Positions 8,267-17,900 are shown, counted from the stretch's first letter. The stretch is 64,000 bases of DNA from an uncultured SAR116 cluster alpha proteobacterium (GCA_902616615.1 CACMTN010000003.1:1-64000), one strand, 5' to 3'. Notes: generated by a model not told the origin, from the letters alone. Translations and numbers: made by a program.

Positions 8267-8974
8267 TTAATCTTCTAATGTTAATTGAATTCTTTCGCCA
8301 ACAAACCATGTCTGACTGAACTCTATTGGAATACAATTTAAATCTTGATTCACATATGTTGTTTTAAGAAGTGGGCTATTAATTTTACAATCAAGTAAAT
8401 TTGCTTGAATACTATCAGCTAGCTCTGCGATTATATTAGTGTTTGACCTAACAAAATCATTTACACCCAACAACTTTAGTGTGTTTGTGACAGATAATTC
8501 TTTTTGAAATATTTCTAGAAAACTGGGAAACCTTTTATTTGGAATTATTCTTTTAGTTAAAATAGTTGGAATATTATTAATTTTACCAGTTGTTTCTATT
8601 AAAAGAATCTCATCTTTTGAATTTATTTTTAAATTATCAGCTTCTATCTTGGATGCTTTTCTATACTCTGATCTAATAATTCTTGTTTTAGGAATATTGT
8701 TTTCATGAGTAATATTCTCTGAAAATCTTACTCTTTTTCCAAGTTTATATTTTAACTTAGAAGCTTGAACAATTACACCAGAACCTCTTTTAGAAAACAA
8801 AATTCCTTCATTTTTTAATATTTGCAAAGCTCTTCTAACCGTGTGTCTATTTACTCCAAATCTTTTTGAAAGATGATTTTCAGAAGGTAGTTTATCACCT
8901 GAATTGTATATGTTATCCGCCACATCTTTTTTTAATGCTTCATAAATTTGATAATAAATGATTTTAGAATGCAT
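8267..8974 (-). CDS. phnF: GntR-family transcriptional regulator PhnF
   Basis: The 235-residue protein has an N-terminal GntR winged helix (residues about 8-75, with SGDKLPSENHLSKRFGVNRHTVRRA split by the recognition helix) and a C-terminal UTRA effector-binding domain ending in SQTWFVGERIQL. It is divergent from phnG and precedes the PhnM-like gene, the usual position for PhnF. It probably represses both directions in response to phosphate or a phosphonate intermediate. Three TTGTATA elements in the intergenic region are candidate operator half-sites. Confidence 0.9.
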   Translation of the reverse strand: MHSKIIYYQIYEALKKDVADNIYNSGDKLPSENHLSKRFGVNRHTVRRALQILKNEGILFSKRGSGVIVQASKLKYKLGKRVRFSENITHENNIPKTRIIRSEYRKASKIEADNLKINSKDEILLIETTGKINNIPTILTKRIIPNKRFPSFLEIFQKELSVTNTLKLLGVNDFVRSNTNIIAELADSIQANLLDCKINSPLLKTTYVNQDLNCIPIEFSQTWFVGERIQLTLED

Positions 8975-9000
8975 GTAATAAAAACTTAATAAAAATATAA

Positions 9001-9045
9001 TTGTATAATTAATGTTTTATAATTATAAGTTGTATAGTTGTATAG
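9001..9045. promoter_or_regulatory. Candidate PhnF operator repeats between phnF and phnG
   Basis: The 86-bp divergent region contains TTGTATA three times on the plus strand (9001, 9030, 9038), the last two as a tandem 8-bp repeat GTTGTATA. GntR/HutC-type regulators bind TGTATA-like half-sites, so these are plausible PhnF sites controlling phnF-phnM-like and phnGHIJKLN. The tandem copies lie just upstream of the phnG start, where a bound repressor would block transcription. Spacing and function are inferred. Confidence 0.5.
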
Positions 9046-9060
9046 TAAAGAAGTAATTAA

Positions 9061-9501
9061 ATGATTGAAAAAAGAAAATCTTGGATGAGTTTGTTAGCAA
9101 CATCTAGCCAAAGTGATTTGTTAAATCTCTGGGAACAAAAAAAAATAAAAGTCAATTATGTATGGTTAAGAACACCTGAAATTGGAAGCATAATGGCTCA
9201 AGGAAGAATGGGTGTAACTGGAGATAAATTTAATATTGGTGAAGTTACTATAACTAGATGTTCCTTAAAATTGAATTGTGGAACAATAGGTCATAGTTAT
9301 GTTCAAGGAAGAAGTAAGAAAAAAGCTGAAATAAGCGCATTATGTGATGCTCTTATGCAAACTAAAATGTCTAAAGAAATAAATAAAAATATTATTATTC
9401 CTTTAGAAAAAATTAAAAAAGATAATAAAGACAAAATTCTCTCAAAAGCTGAAGCTACAAAAGTTGATTTTTTTACTCTTGTAAGAGGAGAAAGCGATTA
9501 A
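9061..9501 (+). CDS. phnG: C-P lyase subunit PhnG
   Basis: The 146-residue protein has the PhnG features RTPEIGSIMAQGRMGVTGDKFN-type core and the GTIGHSYVQGR segment. PhnG belongs to the PhnGHIJ core complex that couples ATP to methylphosphonate and then cleaves the C-P bond. It is the first gene of the rightward core operon and overlaps phnH by one base (TAATG). Length agrees with the family. Confidence 0.93.
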   Translation: MIEKRKSWMSLLATSSQSDLLNLWEQKKIKVNYVWLRTPEIGSIMAQGRMGVTGDKFNIGEVTITRCSLKLNCGTIGHSYVQGRSKKKAEISALCDALMQTKMSKEINKNIIIPLEKIKKDNKDKILSKAEATKVDFFTLVRGESD

Positions 9502-10070
9502 TGGAAAATTATCCTTTTTCTGAAAATTCTATAAATAGTTCTATTGCTTTTAGATCATTAGTAAATGCAACATCATATCCAGGTAGAACTTTTCAGATAA
9601 ATAAACTTAACAAACCAAGTGTATTGTCAAATGCAGCAGCGACAATATTAATTACGTTATGTGATAATGAGAGTAATGTTTACCTCTCAAAAGAATATAA
9701 TACAGATGAAGTAAGGGATTGGTTAATTTTTAACACTGGTGCCATTATTAGTAACAAAAAGAATGCTGATTTTGTAATTGGTACATGGAAATCTTTATTG
9801 CCATTAAATGATTTCAAAATAGGAGTTCCTGAGTATCCAGAAAGATCTGCAACTTTAATAATTGAAGAAACAAAATATAAAAAAGTAAAATGCAACATTG
9901 ATGGTCCAGGCATAAAAAATAAATTAAATATTGATTTACCTAATCCTGAATTATTTATCGAAAATAATAATCTTTATCCTTTAGGTTTAGATTTCTATTT
10001 CACAAATGACTTAGAAATTTTATCTATTCCTCGTTCAACAAAAATTAATATCATAAAATCGGAGCTTTAG
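9501..10070 (+). CDS. phnH: C-P lyase subunit PhnH
   Basis: The 189-residue protein shows the N-terminal PhnH hallmark FRSLVNATSYPGR and a GPGI motif near residue 135. PhnH is a structural PLP-transferase-like subunit of the C-P lyase core complex. It is translationally coupled to phnG by a one-base overlap, and phnI starts at the next base after its stop. Identity is well supported by order and length. Confidence 0.93.
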   Translation: MENYPFSENSINSSIAFRSLVNATSYPGRTFQINKLNKPSVLSNAAATILITLCDNESNVYLSKEYNTDEVRDWLIFNTGAIISNKKNADFVIGTWKSLLPLNDFKIGVPEYPERSATLIIEETKYKKVKCNIDGPGIKNKLNIDLPNPELFIENNNLYPLGLDFYFTNDLEILSIPRSTKINIIKSEL

Positions 10071-11147
10071 ATGTATGTAGCTGTTAAAGGTGGGGAAGTA
10101 GCAATTGATAACGCTCATTCTTGGATGTCAGAAATAAGAAGAGGTGATACATCCATTCCAAATATTTCCCTTGATCAAATATCAGAACAACTCACACTTG
10201 GTGTTGATAGAGTAATGTCTGAAGGTTCTCTATATGATAAAGACCTTGCTGCATTAGCAATAAAACAGTCTAGAGGTGATTTGATAGAAGCTATATTTTT
10301 GTTAAGAGCTTACAGAACAACTCTTACAAGATTTAGTTACAGCAAACCAGTTAATACAGCAAATATGACATGCCTAAGAAGGATTTCAGCAACTTTTAAA
10401 GATATACCAGGTGGACAAAAATTAGGTCCTACTTTTGATTACACGCATAGGCTTTTGGACTTTAAATTACTAGCTGAAAATGAAGCACCTATTAGTCCAA
10501 AAAAAAAATATAATGACAACAAAATGCCTCACGTTTTAAGTTTTTTAAATCAAGAAGATTTAATGCAAAACGAAAAAGATAACAATCTTGATCCTATCGA
10601 TATAACTCGAGAACCAATTAGCTATCCAACATCTCGTTCGGCAAGGTTACAAGCATTATCAAGAGGAGATGAGGGTTTTTTACTTGGTCTCGCATATTCT
10701 ACTCAAAGAGGATATGCAAGAAATCATGCATTTGTAGGGGAACTAAGAATTGGCATAGTTGACATTGAGCTTTATATTCCAGAATTAGGTTTTGAAATTA
10801 ATGTTGCTGAGATCATTTTAACTGAATGTGAAACGGTAAATCAATTTCAAGGATCCAAAATTGAACCTCCACAATTTACAAGAGGTTATGGTTTAGTATT
10901 CGGACAGACTGAAAGAAAAGCTTTAGCAATGGCTTTGATCGATAGAGCTTTAAGATGGAAAGAATTAGGTGAAGATTATTCTGGCGCACCAGCACAAGAC
11001 GAAGAATTTGTTATTTCACATTGCGACAACATTCAAGCGACTGGTTTTTTAGAGCACATAAAACTACCACATTATGTTGATTTTCAATCTGAACTAGAGC
11101 TCATTAGAAAAATTAGAGCTGACGCCAAAGTTAATATGAAAAGGTAA
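10071..11147 (+). CDS. phnI: C-P lyase subunit PhnI
   Basis: The 358-residue protein begins MYVAVKGGEVAI and carries the SYPTSRSARLQALSRGD and GYARNHAFVGELR blocks characteristic of PhnI. PhnI is the nucleosidase-like subunit that, with PhnG, H and L, transfers the phosphonate onto the ribose of ATP. The gene abuts phnH with no gap and is followed by phnJ after four bases. Confidence 0.95.
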   Translation: MYVAVKGGEVAIDNAHSWMSEIRRGDTSIPNISLDQISEQLTLGVDRVMSEGSLYDKDLAALAIKQSRGDLIEAIFLLRAYRTTLTRFSYSKPVNTANMTCLRRISATFKDIPGGQKLGPTFDYTHRLLDFKLLAENEAPISPKKKYNDNKMPHVLSFLNQEDLMQNEKDNNLDPIDITREPISYPTSRSARLQALSRGDEGFLLGLAYSTQRGYARNHAFVGELRIGIVDIELYIPELGFEINVAEIILTECETVNQFQGSKIEPPQFTRGYGLVFGQTERKALAMALIDRALRWKELGEDYSGAPAQDEEFVISHCDNIQATGFLEHIKLPHYVDFQSELELIRKIRADAKVNMKR

Positions 11148-11151
11148 TAAA

Positions 11152-12030
11152 ATGAATGAAATGAGTAAAAATGAAAATTTAGATATTCAAATTTATAATT
11201 TTGCTTATTTAGATGAAAATACAAAAAGAATGATAAGACGAGCTCTTCTGAAAGCATTATGTATACCCGGCTATCAAGTACCTTTTTCCTCAAGAGAAAT
11301 GCCAATGCCATATGGTTGGGGTACTGGTGGAATTCAGGTAACATCTGCTTGTTTAATACCCAAAGATATTTTAAAGGTAATAGATCAAGGCGCCGACGAT
11401 ACTACAAATGCAGTATCAATAAGAAAATTTTTTCAAAAAACTGCAAATGTAGCTGTAACTGAAAAAACTTCAGATGCATCTCTTATACAAACTAGACACA
11501 GAATTCCTGAAACAAAATTAAAAGAAAAACAAATATTAGTATATCAAGTACCAATTCCAGAACCTCTTAGATTCTTAGAACCAAGAGAGACAGAAACTAG
11601 AAAAATGCATGCTCTTTCTGAATATGGATTAATGTATGTAAAACTTTATGAAGATATTGCAAAACATGGTCATATTGAGACAGCATATGCATATCCAGTA
11701 AAAACAAATGGAAATTATGTTACTGACCCTTCTCCTATTCCAAAATTTGATAATCCCAAAATGAATAATAGTCCAGCTATTCAACTTTTTGGCGCTGGAA
11801 GAGAACAACGAATTTATGCTATTCCACCTTATACAAATGTTAAAAGTCTTGATTTTGAAGACTATCCTTTTGAAGCTATGAAAGCTAATTTCAAATGTTC
11901 AATATGTGGATCCAGTGATAGTTATTTAGATGAAATTATTGTTTCAGATGATGGTAAACGATCATACATATGTTCAGACACAGACTATTGCAAAGAACAA
12001 ACCAAATTAAATTCAAAAAAAGAAGATTAA
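11152..12030 (+). CDS. phnJ: C-P lyase radical SAM subunit PhnJ
   Basis: This 292-residue enzyme cleaves the carbon-phosphorus bond by a radical SAM mechanism, releasing methane from methylphosphonate. The four iron-sulphur/catalytic cysteines are visible near the C-terminus with spacing CX2CX21CX5C (CSIC, YICSDTDYC), the spacing found in E. coli PhnJ. The conserved PGYQVPF and MPMPYGWGTGG motifs are also present. All key residues appear intact, so the pathway should be functional. An ATG three codons in is an alternative start. Confidence 0.96.
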   Translation: MNEMSKNENLDIQIYNFAYLDENTKRMIRRALLKALCIPGYQVPFSSREMPMPYGWGTGGIQVTSACLIPKDILKVIDQGADDTTNAVSIRKFFQKTANVAVTEKTSDASLIQTRHRIPETKLKEKQILVYQVPIPEPLRFLEPRETETRKMHALSEYGLMYVKLYEDIAKHGHIETAYAYPVKTNGNYVTDPSPIPKFDNPKMNNSPAIQLFGAGREQRIYAIPPYTNVKSLDFEDYPFEAMKANFKCSICGSSDSYLDEIIVSDDGKRSYICSDTDYCKEQTKLNSKKED

Positions 12031-12032
12031 TT

Positions 12033-12809
12033 ATGAAGCAAAATTTCTTATTTCAAGCCTCTAATATTTCTAAATACTATGGCCAAAATATAGGTTGCAA
12101 AAATGTATCTTTAGATATTAATCCTGGAGAGGTCCTTGGAATTGTTGGCGAGTCAGGTTCTGGGAAGTCTACATTATTAAACTGTATTTATGGAAATTTA
12201 GAAGTTGATGAAGGAGATATTTTCTTAAACGACAAATCAAAAACAATCCTCAATTTTACAAAAATTTCGGAACCAAAACTTCGTTTAATTCAAAGATCTG
12301 ATCTAGCATTTGTGCATCAAAATCCTCGTGATGGTCTTAGAATGAATATAAGTGCAGGAGGAAATATTGGTGAAAGATTAATGGCAATTGGTCATAGAAA
12401 TTATGGTGAAATTAGAGAAATTGCTGCAAATTGGCTAGAAAAAGTTGAAATTGATGTTAGCAGAATTGATGATAAGCCAAGTACTTTTTCTGGAGGAATG
12501 CAACAAAGACTTCAAATTGCAAGAAATCTTGTAACTAGACCAAGATTGATTTTTATGGATGAACCTACTGGAGGTTTGGATGTATCTGTACAAGCTAAAA
12601 TCTTGGATTTATTAAGAAACCTTGTAAGAGAACTTGGCATTGCTGCAGTAATAGTTACACACGATCTTGCAGTAGTTAGACTTTTAGCTGATCGTATAAT
12701 TGTAATGCAAAATGGAAATGTAATAGAAGCTGGTTTGTGTGATCAGGTTTTAGATGATCCACAGCATAAATATTCGCAATTATTAGTTAGTTCAGTATTA
12801 CAGGTGTAA
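12033..12809 (+). CDS. phnK: C-P lyase ABC-type ATPase PhnK
   Basis: The ORF track begins at 11970, inside phnJ, but the natural start is the ATG at 12033, two bases after the phnJ stop, giving 258 residues. Walker A GESGSGKST, signature FSGGMQQRLQ and Walker B LIFMDEPTGGLD are intact, and the EPTGGLDVSVQA end is typical of PhnK. PhnK docks on the PhnGHIJ core rather than acting in transport. It lies in the core operon, one base from phnL. Confidence 0.93.
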   Translation: MKQNFLFQASNISKYYGQNIGCKNVSLDINPGEVLGIVGESGSGKSTLLNCIYGNLEVDEGDIFLNDKSKTILNFTKISEPKLRLIQRSDLAFVHQNPRDGLRMNISAGGNIGERLMAIGHRNYGEIREIAANWLEKVEIDVSRIDDKPSTFSGGMQQRLQIARNLVTRPRLIFMDEPTGGLDVSVQAKILDLLRNLVRELGIAAVIVTHDLAVVRLLADRIIVMQNGNVIEAGLCDQVLDDPQHKYSQLLVSSVLQV

Positions 12810-12810
12810 A

Positions 12811-13476
12811 ATGATACAAATTAAAAATTTAAACAAATCATTCCAACTTTATAATCAAAACGATACAAACATAAATGTATTTAAAAATATAAACTTCAGA
12901 GTTAATAAAGGTGAGGTTGTTGCACTTACTGGTAACTCTGGCACAGGTAAATCTACTTTATTAAAATTAATCTATGGAAGTTATGTGATAAGTAAAGGTG
13001 ATGTTCTTATTTCAGATATTAATATTAGAAAATCATCACCTAGAGATATTTTAAAACTAAGAAAGAATAAATTGGGGTATGTTAGTCAATTTTTGAGAGT
13101 TGTACCTAGAGTGCCAACAATAGATGTTGTAATAGAACCCTTGCTTGAGATTGGATGTGAAAAAAAAATTGCATTAAAAAAAGCTCAAGAAATATTAGAA
13201 AGACTTAATATTCCAAAAAATTTGTGGAACTTATCTCCCTTAACTTTCTCAGGAGGTGAACAACAAAGAGTAAATATTGCTAGGGGTTTTATTCATAATT
13301 ATCCGTATTTACTTTTAGATGAACCAACCGCAAGTCTGGACCAAAATAATAAAAATGTTGTATTAGATTTAATAGAAAAAGCTAAGCTAAATGGTTCAGC
13401 TATAATAGGAATATTTCATGATGAAACAGCTAGAAACAAAGTTGCTACAAGAGAAGTCAATTTAGAAAATTTATGA
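12811..13476 (+). CDS. phnL: C-P lyase ABC-type ATPase PhnL
   Basis: The 221-residue ATPase has Walker A TGNSGTGKST, the PhnL-type LGYVSQFLRVVPRVP stretch, signature FSGGEQQRVN and Walker B YLLLDEPTASLD. PhnL works with PhnG, H and I to form the ribosyl-triphosphate phosphonate. It starts one base after the phnK stop and is followed by phnN four bases on. Confidence 0.93.
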   Translation: MIQIKNLNKSFQLYNQNDTNINVFKNINFRVNKGEVVALTGNSGTGKSTLLKLIYGSYVISKGDVLISDINIRKSSPRDILKLRKNKLGYVSQFLRVVPRVPTIDVVIEPLLEIGCEKKIALKKAQEILERLNIPKNLWNLSPLTFSGGEQQRVNIARGFIHNYPYLLLDEPTASLDQNNKNVVLDLIEKAKLNGSAIIGIFHDETARNKVATREVNLENL

Positions 13477-13480
13477 ATTA

Positions 13481-14017
13481 ATGAAAAAAACTAATGGCAA
13501 TTTATTTGTGATTGTAGGAGCTTCTGGGGTAGGTAAAGATACTTTATTAAATGAAATAAAAGCTAGGCTGGAAAATTTTTACTTTGTAAAAAGGTATATT
13601 ACCAGAACCCTCGATAAAAATAATGAAGACCATATAGCTATATCAAATACTGATTTTCAAAATAAGGTTAAAGATGGTTTTTTTGCAATAAGCTGGCAAG
13701 CACATTCTTTATCATATGGTATTCCAAAAGATATTGAAGATGAATTGAAAAAAGGTGTTAATGTAATTTTTAATGGATCAAGACTCGCTTTGAAGCAAAT
13801 TAGGGAAAGTTATCCTGATGCAAAGATTATTTGCATTATTGCTTCCAAAAAAGCTATTGAAAGCCGTCTTATATCAAGAAATAGAGAAAGTAAGGATGAT
13901 ATTAAAAAAAGACTTAATAGAGAAGTTGGAAAATTACCTTCGGATACAATCTATGTTAAAAATGACATTGATTTAGAAACAGGCGTAAATAACTTAATTA
14001 ATGCTTTAAATTATTAA
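13481..14017 (+). CDS. phnN: Ribose 1,5-bisphosphate phosphokinase PhnN
   Basis: The 178-residue kinase has a P-loop GASGVGKDT at about residues 12-20 and the guanylate-kinase-like YITRTLD segment. PhnN phosphorylates ribose 1,5-bisphosphate to PRPP, recycling the sugar left after C-P cleavage. Its presence implies that ribose 1,5-bisphosphate is made, the normal product of PhnP, yet no phnP is seen here. Its 3' end overlaps the convergent DUF1045 gene by 20 bp. Confidence 0.9.
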   Translation: MKKTNGNLFVIVGASGVGKDTLLNEIKARLENFYFVKRYITRTLDKNNEDHIAISNTDFQNKVKDGFFAISWQAHSLSYGIPKDIEDELKKGVNVIFNGSRLALKQIRESYPDAKIICIIASKKAIESRLISRNRESKDDIKKRLNREVGKLPSDTIYVKNDIDLETGVNNLINALNY

Positions 14018-14705
14018 ATTTAAATCTTTTAATAAAATAAAATTTTTCATCACTCTTTTGTCCAAAAATACAAATATTATTAAAGTTTATCTTACTTAAA
14101 TTAACTTGTTTTAAAATGTTTTGAAGAGATTTAAACACGCCATCAATTTCCTCAATATTTAATTTACTGGTAAGAGTTAAGTGAAATTTGAATTCATTAA
14201 ATACGTAAGGATAACCCCACTTATAGAGCATTTTTTTTTGATTTGGGGTTAATTTTTCAGGATTTCTTTTTTTTAATTCATCTTCAGAAAGCTCATCTCT
14301 TAAATAATCTAATCCCTTTACAAATTTATTAGATACTTCATTTACTTTGAGATTATTAGTAGGAATTAATGCAATGAAATTACCTAATTTTTTAATAATT
14401 AGTCCGTCTAAATGAAAACTATGTATTTGTTTTGATATTTCACAAACTTTATTTTCAAGATCATTAAAGGTATACCCATCCTTTAATCTAAATGGAGCTT
14501 TTATTGTGCCATGAAATCCATATTGTTTTGGTGCAAGTACAAATCTAGAAAATTTCTGTAAATTGGGTGAACTTGAAAGATCTGACTTAGTAGTTTCTAA
14601 ACCTTTATAAGGATCCCATCCTAACCAACATTTACCAAACACATCTAGCTCTGAATTTTCTAAAGGTGCATAATATATTGCATATCTTTTATAATATTCT
14701 TCCAT
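13998..14705 (-). CDS. Phosphonate-locus 2H-phosphoesterase-like protein (TIGR03223/DUF1045)
   Basis: The 235-residue protein starts RYAIYYAPLENSEL, typical of the putative phosphonate metabolism family, and has two HxT motifs, HGTIKAPF near residue 73 and HLTLT near 185, as in 2H phosphoesterases. Such proteins act on cyclic phosphates or related bonds; the true substrate is not established. It is found widely in alphaproteobacterial phn clusters. Here it is antisense to the end of phnN and divergent from phnM. Confidence 0.85.
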   Translation of the reverse strand: MEEYYKRYAIYYAPLENSELDVFGKCWLGWDPYKGLETTKSDLSSSPNLQKFSRFVLAPKQYGFHGTIKAPFRLKDGYTFNDLENKVCEISKQIHSFHLDGLIIKKLGNFIALIPTNNLKVNEVSNKFVKGLDYLRDELSEDELKKRNPEKLTPNQKKMLYKWGYPYVFNEFKFHLTLTSKLNIEEIDGVFKSLQNILKQVNLSKINFNNICIFGQKSDEKFYFIKRFKFNNLKH

Positions 14706-14806
14706 GAGATTTACATATTATAGTTTTGTTTCAATTTAATTAATATATTTTAACTTTTAAAAAAACTGTAATATTAGAGTCATATGTATAGATATTTAAG
14801 GATTTC

Positions 14807-15952
14807 ATGTTGTCTGATGTCATTTTAAATAATGTTAATATTGTAACTGAAGACGAAGTCTTTTTGGGAAGTATTCAATTAAAAGATGGGTTTATTAAAA
14901 GGGTCAATAAAGGAAAAAGCTCTATACCTAGATCTATAGATTGCAATGAAGATTATTTAATTCCAGGTTTAGTTGAACTACACACAGATAATTTAGAAAG
15001 GCATCTCAAACCAAGACCTGGTGTAAATTGGCCTATAAATAATGCTCTTACAGCTCACGATGGAGAATTAGCATCTGCAGGTATTACAACTGTTTTCGAT
15101 GCTTTAAGAGTAGGATCTATTAACAGAGATGGTGTGCATAGATATGACAAATATGCAAGAGAAACAGCCACCTCTATCAATAACTTATCAAAAGACAAAT
15201 CTTTTAAGATTGATCATTTTATTCATCTAAGAGCTGAAATATGTTCAGAAAATTTAATTCAGGAGTTAAAAGAATTCAACGATCAGGATAAGGTAAAAAT
15301 AGTTAGTCTTATGGATCACACACCAGGCCAAAGACAGTTTCGTGATGTTTCACAGTTCAAAGTTTATTTATCAGGGAAATTTGGTCTTTCGGAATCACAA
15401 ATTCAACAACACTTTTCATACTTAAAAGATCTTCAAAAAATGTTTGGTAAAAAACATAAAATTGAAACAATAAAATTTAGTAAAAGATTAAATGCAGTAT
15501 TGGCTAGTCACGATGATACTACAATTTCTGATGTGGAAGAGAGTTGTTCACAAGGTATAAATTTAGCTGAGTTTCCAACCACTCTTGAAGCAGCAACAAA
15601 GTGTAAAAGCAGTAACATAAAAATAATAATGGGAGCACCAAATTTAGTAAGAGGAGGATCTCATTCAGGTAATGTTTCAGCTCAATCACTTATTGATAAA
15701 GACCTTTTAGATATTTTAAGTTCTGATTACGTGCCTTCATCATTGATGATGGCAGCGATAATGTGGGGCATAAAATCTAATAATTTACCCAAAAGTATCG
15801 CTACAGTAACTTCTAACCCCTGTAAAGTTACAGGCTTAAATGATAGAGGAATGATTAAAGAAGGTTTAAAAGCAGATTTGGTAAGATTAAGTATTAAAAA
15901 GGATCTACCAATCATTAGAAAAGTATGGGCAAGTGGTCGAGAAGTTGCTTAA
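14807..15952 (+). CDS. phnM: RPnTP diphosphatase PhnM (canonical copy)
   Basis: The 381-residue amidohydrolase has the classical PhnM motif LVELHTDNLERHLKPRPGV split across residues 52-70, ASHDDTT near 226 and MGAPNLVRGGSHSGN near 273. It removes pyrophosphate from ribose methylphosphonate triphosphate before C-P cleavage. The motif match makes this the likely pathway enzyme, compared with the divergent copy at 7.0 kb. The gene heads a plus-strand unit with an ACR3-type exporter beginning 7 bp after its stop. Confidence 0.93.
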   Translation: MLSDVILNNVNIVTEDEVFLGSIQLKDGFIKRVNKGKSSIPRSIDCNEDYLIPGLVELHTDNLERHLKPRPGVNWPINNALTAHDGELASAGITTVFDALRVGSINRDGVHRYDKYARETATSINNLSKDKSFKIDHFIHLRAEICSENLIQELKEFNDQDKVKIVSLMDHTPGQRQFRDVSQFKVYLSGKFGLSESQIQQHFSYLKDLQKMFGKKHKIETIKFSKRLNAVLASHDDTTISDVEESCSQGINLAEFPTTLEAATKCKSSNIKIIMGAPNLVRGGSHSGNVSAQSLIDKDLLDILSSDYVPSSLMMAAIMWGIKSNNLPKSIATVTSNPCKVTGLNDRGMIKEGLKADLVRLSIKKDLPIIRKVWASGREVA

Positions 15953-15959
15953 ATAAAAG

Positions 15960-17012
15960 ATGTATCCAAAACATAAAAAATTAAATCTATCATTTTTAGA
16001 TAAATACCTAACTCTATGGATATTTCTTGCAATGATTATAGGTATAGTTATTGGTAATGTTTTTCTTAATATGCCCAAATTTCTTGATTCAATAACTTTC
16101 AGTAATACAAATATTCCTATTGCAATAGGGCTTATTCTAATGATGTATCCACCTTTAGCAAAAGTTAAATATGAAAAAATAATTGAAGTTTTTAAAGATA
16201 AGAAAGTCTTAGCTTTGTCTTTATTTCAAAATTGGATAGTAGGCCCTGCATTAATGTTTTTTTTAGCTATTACTTTTCTTTCTGATAAACCTGAATACAT
16301 GACTGGCGTTATATTAATTGGTTTAGCTAGATGCATAGCAATGGTTCTTGTTTGGAATGAGTTGGCTAGAGGAAGTTCAGAATATGTAGCAGGATTGGTT
16401 GCATTTAATTCAATTTTTCAAATTATCTTCTTTGCACCTTATGCATGGTTTTTTTTAAAAATTTTGCCTGAATTTTTTGGATATGACGGTCAAATTATTG
16501 ATATTTCAATATTTTACATTGCTAAAATAGTTCTAGTTTATCTTGGTATTCCATTTTTAGCAGGTTTTGTGACAAGATCATTATTAGTTAAAAGATATGG
16601 TGAAGAATGGTACGAGAACAAGTTTCTTCCTAGAATAAGTCCTATAACTTTAATTGCGCTGTTATTTACAATAATTGTTATGTTTACTCTAAAAGGAAAT
16701 GAACTTTTAAAACTACCTTTAGATGTTTTAACAATATCAATTCCTTTAGTCATATATTTTCTAATCATGTTTTTTATTAGTTTTGGTATCAGCAGGTTTT
16801 CTAATATTAATTATCCAAAGGCTACTTCTTTATCATTCACTGCAGCTTCAAATAATTTTGAATTAGCTATTGCAGTTTCAATTGCCACTTTTGGCCTTGC
16901 ATCAAAAGAGGCTTTCGCAACTGTTATTGGTCCTCTTGTTGAAGTACCTATACTAATATTACTAGTTTCCGTTGCTTTGAAATTTAAAGAAAAATTTTTT
17001 AAGTATACTTAA
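15960..17012 (+). CDS. ACR3-family arsenite efflux permease
   Basis: The 350-residue protein has about ten membrane segments and the ACR3 hallmarks: [18 protein letters not shown] around the conserved cysteine (about residue 124) and [12 protein letters not shown] with the conserved glutamate near the C-terminus. ACR3 exports arsenite, made from arsenate, by proton exchange. It is 7 bp downstream of phnM, so it is likely expressed with phosphonate use, when high-affinity phosphate uptake would also bring in arsenate. No arsR or arsC is seen in the window. Confidence 0.9.
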   Translation: MYPKHKKLNLSFLDKYLTLWIFLAMIIGIVIGNVFLNMPKFLDSITFSNTNIPIAIGLILMMYPPLAKVKYEKIIEVFKDKKVLALSLFQNWIVGPALMFFLAITFLSDKPEYMTGVILIGLARCIAMVLVWNELARGSSEYVAGLVAFNSIFQIIFFAPYAWFFLKILPEFFGYDGQIIDISIFYIAKIVLVYLGIPFLAGFVTRSLLVKRYGEEWYENKFLPRISPITLIALLFTIIVMFTLKGNELLKLPLDVLTISIPLVIYFLIMFFISFGISRFSNINYPKATSLSFTAASNNFELAIAVSIATFGLASKEAFATVIGPLVEVPILILLVSVALKFKEKFFKYT

Positions 17013-17042
17013 AATTACCAACTATACTACAGCGTAATAAGA

Positions 17043-17900
17043 GTGAATGATATGAAGCAAAAAATTATTAACATAGAGCAATCTGAGTACTGGAACGAAA
17101 AATCTGGCCCAAAGTGGGTAAAATTTGATGATGCCATGAATGAAAGATTTTCTATTCTAACTAAAAAACTTTTTTTAAAAGCTAATATTAAAAAATCTGA
17201 TCATGTTTTAGATATTGGTTGTGGAGGTGGAGAAACAACTTATCAAACATCTAAATTATTAGATAATACTGGTCATGTTGTTGGAGCTGATATATCTAAT
17301 ACTCTGTTAGAACATGCAAAGAGTAAATTTTCAAATATTAATAAAATCGAATTTATAAACTGTGATGTACAAAATTATAAATTTAAAAAAAATTATTTTA
17401 ATAAAGTTATATCAAGGTTTGGCGTAATGTTCTTTGAAAATCCATTTGATGCTTTTCAAAATATACATTCATCAATGAAAACAAACGGTTCTCTACATTT
17501 TGTTTGTTGGACAGATTTGATGAAAAACGAATTCTTCATTGAAGGTATGGAAATTATAACAAAATATACTCAAGAAGATCTTCCAGAAATAACAAAAAAA
17601 CCTGGTCCATTTGCATTTAATGATGGAGAATATATAAAAGAAATTCTTGAATTCTCTGGGTTTAAAAATATTAATGTTGATAAAGTTTATACTTCAATTT
17701 CAACTAAAGATAGTGTAACAAACAACGCAAAAATTCTTATGGGAATTGGACCAAGAGCAAAAATATTATCAGAAAAGAATTTATCTAGTGATAAATTATT
17801 AATCATTAAGAATGAAATGATTGAATTATGCAAAAAAAGAAGAGTTAATGATGAAACAAATTATAAAGCATGTATTAATTATGTTTCGGCAATTAAATGA
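17043..17900 (+). CDS. Class I SAM-dependent methyltransferase
   Basis: The 285-residue protein has the SAM-binding motif VLDIGCGGGET at about residues 53-63, the acidic motif II VVGADIS and a motif around VISRFGVMFF. It starts with GTG (ATG three codons in is possible) 30 bp after the ACR3 gene, so it is probably in the same transcript. The position suggests arsenic methylation, but the cysteine pattern does not clearly match ArsM. It could equally act on a quinone or small molecule. Its stop abuts the convergent exopolyphosphatase gene. Confidence 0.8.
   Translation: MNDMKQKIINIEQSEYWNEKSGPKWVKFDDAMNERFSILTKKLFLKANIKKSDHVLDIGCGGGETTYQTSKLLDNTGHVVGADISNTLLEHAKSKFSNINKIEFINCDVQNYKFKKNYFNKVISRFGVMFFENPFDAFQNIHSSMKTNGSLHFVCWTDLMKNEFFIEGMEIITKYTQEDLPEITKKPGPFAFNDGEYIKEILEFSGFKNINVDKVYTSISTKDSVTNNAKILMGIGPRAKILSEKNLSSDKLLIIKNEMIELCKKRRVNDETNYKACINYVSAIK

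Noticed and set aside
11970-12032. Extended phnK start at 11970 in the ORF track
   Set aside because: It lies inside phnJ; the ATG at 12033, two bases after the phnJ stop, gives the usual PhnK N-terminus.
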